Positions 5,516 through 9,659 of a stretch of DNA of 9,659 bases are shown one piece after another. The notes beneath the pieces were generated by a model. That model saw only the letters and a list, made by a program, of their open reading frames with translations, was not told the origin of the DNA and did no database searches. Positions within the stretch are counted from its first letter, which is position 1; each line of letters opens with the position of its first letter. The position numbers were made by a program, and so were the translations under genes. This DNA is from Selenomonas sp. (GTDB lineage: Bacteria; Bacillota; Negativicutes; Selenomonadales; Selenomonadaceae): positions 1 through 9,659 of the forward strand of contig DOYB01000170.1 of the NCBI GenBank assembly GCA_003518745.1, read 5' to 3'.

Positions 5516-6421
5516 TCAGCAGGTATGGCAGGCATCATAGATACCGGCCTTCTTCAGTGTTTCCACAACGGTTTCACCGATATGAGCCACAGTATCAGCC
5601 ACTTCGATACCAACGGAGTTCAAAGCCTTGATCTTGTCGGCGGCAGTTCCCTTACCTCCGGAGATTATAGCACCCGCATGGCCCATGCGTTTGCCGGGAG
5701 GCGCCTGACGGCCCGCGATGAAGGCAGTGACCGGTTTGTCAGGCATGTTCTCCTTAATCCATTTTGCGGCATCTTCCTCAGCGGTACCGCCGATTTCACC
5801 AATCATGAGAACGGCCTTGGTTTCAGGATCATTCTTGAAGAGTTCAAGAGCATCAATGAAATCTGTACCCTTGACAGGATCTCCGCCGATACCAACGGCA
5901 GTCGTAATGCCGATGCCGGCATTCATAAGCTGGAAGGCAGCCTCATAGGTGAGGGTTCCGGAGCGGGAAACAAGTCCAACATGACCCTTCTTCTGGATAT
6001 TGCCGGGGATTATGCCCAGCTTAGCTTCATCGGTGGTGAGAATGCCCGGGCAGTTGGGGCCGATGAGACGTGTCTTTTTGCCTTCCATATAGCGGCGTAC
6101 CTTCACCATATCCTCAACCGGAATATGCTCGGTGATGCAAACCACCAAATCCAATCCCGCGTCTACGCCCTCCAGGATGGAATCCGCGGCGAAACGAGCC
6201 GGCACATAGATAACGGATGCTGTAGCACCTGTAGCCTTGACCGCGTCCGCAACGGTGTTGAATACGGGAACACCCTCTACGACCTGTCCTGCCTTGCCCG
6301 GCGTAACGCCGCCCACGATTTTCGTTCCGTAGGCAAGCATCTGCTTCGTATGGAATGTAGCCTGCTTACCAGTGATTCCCTGAACAATGACCTTCGTGTC
6401 TTTATTTACTAAAATTCCCAT
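5516..6421 (-). CDS. sucD: Succinate-CoA ligase (ADP-forming) alpha subunit
   Basis: The alpha subunit binds CoA and carries the phosphorylated histidine in the reversible reaction succinyl-CoA + ADP + phosphate = succinate + ATP + CoA. The N-terminal CoA-binding Rossmann domain is visible (GITGKQATFHTKQMLAYGT, 15-33), as are GPNCPGI (121-127) and the active-site motif GKRMGHAGAI with H248, matching His246 of the E. coli enzyme. Length (301) is slightly above the usual 288-300. The C-terminus ends in a small CHTC tail (C298, C301) that the E. coli protein lacks. AGGAGG lies 10 bases before ATG 6421 and overlaps the end of sucC, which is 15 bases upstream, so the pair is co-translated. In an anaerobe the enzyme may serve substrate-level phosphorylation or a succinate/propionate branch. 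Related malate-CoA ligases share the fold, but succinate is the likelier substrate. Confidence 0.95.
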   Translation of the reverse strand: MGILVNKDTKVIVQGITGKQATFHTKQMLAYGTKIVGGVTPGKAGQVVEGVPVFNTVADAVKATGATASVIYVPARFAADSILEGVDAGLDLVVCITEHIPVEDMVKVRRYMEGKKTRLIGPNCPGILTTDEAKLGIIPGNIQKKGHVGLVSRSGTLTYEAAFQLMNAGIGITTAVGIGGDPVKGTDFIDALELFKNDPETKAVLMIGEIGGTAEEDAAKWIKENMPDKPVTAFIAGRQAPPGKRMGHAGAIISGGKGTAADKIKALNSVGIEVADTVAHIGETVVETLKKAGIYDACHTC

Positions 6422-6436
6422 TGCTTACCGGCCTCC

Positions 6437-7633
6437 TCAAGCTTTTTCTGCTGCCTTAACACGCTTTACGATTTCCTCGGCACCGCCCTCCATGGTAGGA
6501 GCCATGATGACGTTCTCTATGGGAGAATCCTTCAGAATCTGACGACCCTGCTCCACATTGGTACCCTCCAGACGAACCACTACCGGCACCGGCAGAGATT
6601 TGCCGTCCTTGGAGATTATCTTTGCGGCCTCAAGAATTCCCTGAGCAACCAAATCACAACGATTGATACCGCCGAAAATGTTCACGAAAATACCCTTTGC
6701 CTGTCCGCCGTCCAGCATAATCTGGAAAGCCTCCGCAATCTTTTCGGGAGAGGAATCTCCGCCCACATCCAGGAAGTTCGCGGGCTCGCCGCCATAGTGC
6801 TTTATGATGTCAACGGTCGCCATCGCAAGTCCCGCTCCGTTAACCATGCAAGCTACATCGCCGCCAAGATTTACGTAGTTGAGTTCTGCCTTTGCTGCCC
6901 AGCGCTCTTTGGGATCTTCTTCGGTTTCATCACGAAGCTCTTCAATATCAGGATGACGGAAAAGCGCGCTGTCATCAAAGTTCAGTTTCGCATCCAACGC
7001 GATTACATCATCCTCTTCAGTTACCACCAGAGGATTGATTTCAGCAAGAGAGCAGTCCTTTCCGACGAATGCGTTGTAGAGGCAGCCCATGAGCTTCGTA
7101 ACCTTGCGGATGGTTGCCTGGGGGAAATTCATGTTATAGGCCATGCGGGTTGCCTGGAAGGATGCAAGGCCAATAGCGGGATCGATGTATTCCTTGAAGA
7201 TCTTGTCCGGCATCTCTGCGGCAACCTTCTCAATTTCCATGCCGCCTTCCTCGGAGCCCATCATAACCACACGGGCAGTCTGACGGTCGATAACAAAGGA
7301 AAGATAATACTCCTTCTTGATGTTGGAGCCCTCCTCGATTAAGAGACGGCCAACCTTTTTCCCCTCGGGACCGGTCTGATGCGTAACAAGCGTCTTTCCA
7401 AGAAGCTCCGTCGCATATGCCTTAACCTCATCAATGGACTTAGCAAGCTTAACACCGCCGGCCTTTCCGCGGCCACCGGCGTGAATCTGGGCCTTTACCA
7501 CCATGACCTTCGAGCCAAGTTCCTTGGCTGCGGCCACCGCTTCATCCACAGTGGTAATGCCGCCCTTGCCGTTCGGCACGTTAACACCGTAGGATTTCAA
7601 CACCTGCTTGCTTTGATACTCATGGATGTTCAT
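6437..7633 (-). CDS. sucC: Succinate-CoA ligase (ADP-forming) beta subunit
   Basis: The beta subunit has an N-terminal ATP-grasp domain that binds the nucleotide and a C-terminal domain that contributes to the succinate and phosphate site. Visible landmarks are NIHEYQSKQVLKSYGV (2-17), KAQIHAGGRGKAGGVKL (47-63), EINPLVVTE (198-206), CMVNGAGLAMAT (262-273) and FVNIFGGINRCD (316-327). Pro20 is retained as in the E. coli enzyme. The sequence looks closest to the Bacillus type (IHAGGRGKAGG, LLGKTLVTHQTGPEGK), which supports a Firmicute host. Where E. coli has DVGGGAT, this protein has DVGGDSS (289-295), a mild change. Length 398 is normal (E. coli 388). GGGAGG sits 7 bases before ATG 7633. The preceding oxidoreductase gene ends 43 bases upstream, with a palindrome in the gap, so sucCD may be read both from upstream and from a promoter there. 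Confidence 0.96.
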   Translation of the reverse strand: MNIHEYQSKQVLKSYGVNVPNGKGGITTVDEAVAAAKELGSKVMVVKAQIHAGGRGKAGGVKLAKSIDEVKAYATELLGKTLVTHQTGPEGKKVGRLLIEEGSNIKKEYYLSFVIDRQTARVVMMGSEEGGMEIEKVAAEMPDKIFKEYIDPAIGLASFQATRMAYNMNFPQATIRKVTKLMGCLYNAFVGKDCSLAEINPLVVTEEDDVIALDAKLNFDDSALFRHPDIEELRDETEEDPKERWAAKAELNYVNLGGDVACMVNGAGLAMATVDIIKHYGGEPANFLDVGGDSSPEKIAEAFQIMLDGGQAKGIFVNIFGGINRCDLVAQGILEAAKIISKDGKSLPVPVVVRLEGTNVEQGRQILKDSPIENVIMAPTMEGGAEEIVKRVKAAEKA

Positions 7634-7656
7634 AAATACGCCTCCCAGTAATAACC

Positions 7657-7668
7657 TTCTATATAGAA
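7657..7668. repeat. 12-base palindrome between the oxidoreductase gene and sucC
   Basis: TTCTATATAGAA is its own reverse complement and fills the centre of the only sizeable gap in the upper half of the operon. It also overlaps a possible -10 box. It could be an operator, though an AT-rich 12-mer can arise by chance. Confidence 0.3.
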
Positions 7669-7690
7669 TTTAACGACTAAACTGTTTCAA
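7660..7690 (-). promoter_or_regulatory. Weak promoter candidate for sucCD
   Basis: On the minus strand TTGAAA (7690-7685) and TATATA (7665-7660) are 19 bases apart, longer than the ideal 17. The -35 lies inside the end of the oxidoreductase gene. Transcription would start very close to the sucC ribosome binding site. Confidence 0.25.
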
Positions 7691-8894
7691 GATAGGCCGC
7701 CATGTTAGCCGCGACTTCCTTGGCTGCCTTTGCCGCCAGAACCACGTTCCGCGGCCCTGTGACCACATCCCCCGCTGAAAAGATGCCGGGGCGGCTGGTC
7801 TGTCCTTTTTCATCAACCTCCACCAAACCGCGCTCTGTCACAGCCAGCCCTGAGGTGGTGCTCACCAGCTTATCCTTAGGTCCCTGGCTCACCGCGATTA
7901 TCGTACTATCTGCTTCAAAGAGAGTCGGCCCTGATTCCCCTGTGACATTGCCATTTTCATCATAGCTCTTCTGGATGAAGACAGGCCCCTCGTCTGTAAT
8001 CTCATGGGCAGAAACGCCGTAGACAAAATCTACACCATCCGCCATGGCATATTCAATCTCCCTGTGGCTGGCCGAGGCTTCAGTCCCACGCACATACACC
8101 GTAACGAATCTGCTGCCCTCCCGCAGAGCGGTACGAGCCGCATCCATAGCGGAATTGCCAGCGCCTATAACAGCCACCGAATCCCCGAGCTGATACGCAT
8201 CGGGATTTTGGAGGTAATCGATAGCGTAATGGACATTTCCCAATGACTCTCCCGGCACGCCAAGGCGTCTGGCCCTGAGGGTACCTGAGCCTATGAAGAT
8301 TGCCTTGTAACCATCGCTGAAGAGATCATCCAAATGGAGAGCGCCGCCGATGGTTGTATTTGGGCGAATATGCACTCCCAGTTTCCTGAGCATCTTCTCA
8401 TATCGATCCAGCAGCGTCCTCGGCAGCCTGAAGCTCGGAATACCGTAGCGCATGGTACCCCCGAGAAGATCCTTCCTCTCGAATATTGTCACATCATATC
8501 CGCGCATGGCCATATCCACCGCGACACTGAGACCTGCGGGGCCGCTGCCCACTACAGCCACTTTTTTCCCCTTTGGAGGTTCCTTCTTCAACTCAAGCTT
8601 TTCAAAGAACGCATCGGAAATATAGTGCTCTATGCTTGAAATCTGAACAGCGTTTCCGGATTTGGCCCGCACGCAGTTTCCCTCGCATTGGTGCTCATGG
8701 TCGCAGACCAGAGAGCAGAAAATACTGACCGGGTTGTTCTCAAAGAGCATGGAAGCCGCTTCCTGGCCTTTTCCCTCCCGAAACAATCTTATCATTTCAG
8801 GGATATGTGTGCCAATCGGACAACCCGACATCTGACACGCGGGCTTCTTGCACTGCAAGCATCGTTTGGCTTCATTAACAACATGAACCGCCAT
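7677..8894 (-). CDS. GltD-like FAD/NAD(P) iron-sulfur oxidoreductase
   Basis: It belongs to the glutamate synthase small-subunit/NfnB/PreT-like family, which moves electrons between NAD(P)H, FAD and iron-sulfur clusters. The N-terminal helical domain has two four-cysteine sets, C12/C15/C20/C25 and C60/C64/C70/C74, which should hold two [4Fe-4S] clusters. The FAD Rossmann motif is VAVVGSGPAGL (112-122), the NAD(P) motif is VAVIGAGNSAMDAAR (240-254), and a second FAD contact is GIFSAGDVVTGP (370-381). At 405 residues it is shorter than GltD or NfnB (about 470). The loop after the second NAD(P) strand reads VYVRGTE instead of the YRR common in NADPH-binding GltD, so the cofactor is uncertain. 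No GltB or NfnA partner is adjacent. The start codon lies 7 bases after the stop of the gene before it, and its ribosome binding site (AGGAAGG) overlaps that stop. Its partner and substrate are unknown. Confidence 0.85.
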   Translation of the reverse strand: MAVHVVNEAKRCLQCKKPACQMSGCPIGTHIPEMIRLFREGKGQEAASMLFENNPVSIFCSLVCDHEHQCEGNCVRAKSGNAVQISSIEHYISDAFFEKLELKKEPPKGKKVAVVGSGPAGLSVAVDMAMRGYDVTIFERKDLLGGTMRYGIPSFRLPRTLLDRYEKMLRKLGVHIRPNTTIGGALHLDDLFSDGYKAIFIGSGTLRARRLGVPGESLGNVHYAIDYLQNPDAYQLGDSVAVIGAGNSAMDAARTALREGSRFVTVYVRGTEASASHREIEYAMADGVDFVYGVSAHEITDEGPVFIQKSYDENGNVTGESGPTLFEADSTIIAVSQGPKDKLVSTTSGLAVTERGLVEVDEKGQTSRPGIFSAGDVVTGPRNVVLAAKAAKEVAANMAAYLETV

Positions 8895-8901
8895 CCTTCT
8901 C

Positions 8902-9659
8902 TCATCCTTCCTCTGTATCTATTCTCTTAATAGCCCTGAAGGCCTCAGCTTCAGCCGTCATACCGGCTTCAGTTGTTAAACGCTCTATAGAATTCGTTCC
9001 GAAGAAACCGTCGATTTCAGGCAAGTTCCTTATTACATAGGCCGCTTCATCCGGCTCCGCGATAGGCCCGCCGTGGCAAAGTATCATGACATTTGGATTC
9101 TCCTTGCGTCCCGCCTCTGCAATGGCCTTGATCCTATCGCAGCATATATCCAAGGAAGCCGTATCCTCGAAATCCGTTATCCGTTTAGGCTCTATTCCCA
9201 TGTGGGCGACCAGTATATCTGCCCCGGCCTCTGTCATGGCAGCAGCCTGTTCTGGGTCGAATACAAACGGACAGGTGAGCATATCCAGCTCGTGGGCTTT
9301 TCTAATCATCTCAACCTCCATGTCATATCCCATGCCGGTTTCTTCAAGATTGACCCTGAACTTCCCATCTATGATTCCCACCGTAGGAAAATTCTGTATG
9401 CCGCTCCACCCCTGTTCCTTTAACTTTTCAATGAATATATCCATAACGCGGAACGGATCCGTGCCGCAGACACCTGCCAGCACCGGGGTCTTTTTGACAA
9501 GTGGCAGGACATCCTGCCCAACCTGCTGTATAAGCTCATTGGAATCACCGTAGGCAAGGAGCCCTGACAATGCGCCGCGGCCAACCATGTTAAGCCTACC
9601 GAAATGGTACAGTGCCATGAGATCTACGTTTACCCTTTCACAACACTTGACCGCAAGCG
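8902..9659 (-). CDS. Phosphoenolpyruvate-hydrolase-family TIM-barrel protein, 5' end beyond window
   Basis: The frame is open from the right edge to TGA at 8904-8902. 251 residues are visible and roughly 25-30 N-terminal residues seem to be missing; the Met at 9618 is internal, since the 13 codons before it continue the family pattern without a stop. Landmarks are ALYHFGRLNMVGRG, TPVLAGVCGTDPFR, GIQNFPTVGIIDGKFR, NLEETGMGYDMEVEMIR, ADILVAHMG and ILCHGGPIAEPDEA, all typical of the PF09370 family (called phosphoenolpyruvate hydrolase-like or TIM-barrel signal transduction proteins). The reaction is poorly established for most members, so the name reflects family only. It is cytoplasmic by appearance, with no signal or membrane segment. 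It ends 7 bases before the GltD-like gene and shares its stop region with that gene's ribosome binding site, so the two are almost certainly co-transcribed and may act in one step or pathway. Confidence 0.85.
   Translation of the reverse strand, partial: LAVKCCERVNVDLMALYHFGRLNMVGRGALSGLLAYGDSNELIQQVGQDVLPLVKKTPVLAGVCGTDPFRVMDIFIEKLKEQGWSGIQNFPTVGIIDGKFRVNLEETGMGYDMEVEMIRKAHELDMLTCPFVFDPEQAAAMTEAGADILVAHMGIEPKRITDFEDTASLDICCDRIKAIAEAGRKENPNVMILCHGGPIAEPDEAAYVIRNLPEIDGFFGTNSIERLTTEAGMTAEAEAFRAIKRIDTEEG

Noticed and set aside
5525..6412. 295-codon plus-strand open frame antisense to almost all of sucD
   Set aside because: sucD is unmistakable on the other strand. The antisense product has no recognisable motif or ribosome binding site and is best explained by the codon pattern of sucD.
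9616..9618. ATG at 9618 as the true start of the PEP-hydrolase-family gene
   Set aside because: The frame stays open to the window edge and the upstream residues continue the family sequence. Starting here would also cut the barrel.

Overview
The window carries eight genes, all on the minus strand, so transcription runs from high to low coordinates. Two are cut by the window edges. The Bacillus-like sucC sequence, strong AGGAGG-type ribosome binding sites, roughly even GC and oxygen-sensitive enzymes together suggest an anaerobic, fermentative Firmicute (clostridial or Negativicutes-like). This placement is an inference, and no RNA marker gene is present to confirm it.

Layout in transcription order: (1) 9659-8902, a phosphoenolpyruvate-hydrolase-family TIM-barrel protein missing its N-terminus; (2) 8894-7677, a GltD-like FAD/NAD(P) iron-sulfur oxidoreductase without a GltB-type partner; (3) 7633-6437 and 6421-5516, sucC and sucD, the two subunits of succinyl-CoA synthetase; (4) a 234-base gap with several hairpins; (5) 5281-4775, 4762-3515 and 3514-1757, a NuoE-like, a NuoF-like and a catalytic [FeFe] hydrogenase subunit, forming a trimeric NAD(P)-linked hydrogenase; (6) a strong hairpin terminator, then a promoter-like element with a 14-base palindrome; (7) 1507-467, hydE, a radical-SAM maturase of the hydrogenase H-cluster; (8) a short intergenic stretch with dyads and a TATAAT box, then the start of a very basic, lysine/alanine-rich protein that runs off the left edge. 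hydF and hydG are not in the window.

The three hydrogenase genes are tightly packed (12-base gap, then directly abutting TAA-ATG) and should make one complex. The NuoE- and NuoF-like subunits would exchange electrons with NAD(P)H, and HydA would make or consume H2. The upstream genes could supply or drain reductant and carbon through succinyl-CoA/succinate and phosphoenolpyruvate-linked metabolism. That coupling is inferred only from proximity.

The oddest points are three. In HydA, the position matching a cluster-ligating cysteine of the clostridial enzyme is serine. The NuoF-like subunit has several replacements in normally invariant FMN/NADH loops. The complex is stripped down, lacking the extra iron-sulfur domains typical of bifurcating HydABC. 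I found no CRISPR array, mobile element, tRNA or rRNA. Nothing here proves a new system, but the divergent hydrogenase and its gene neighbourhood deserve a closer look.
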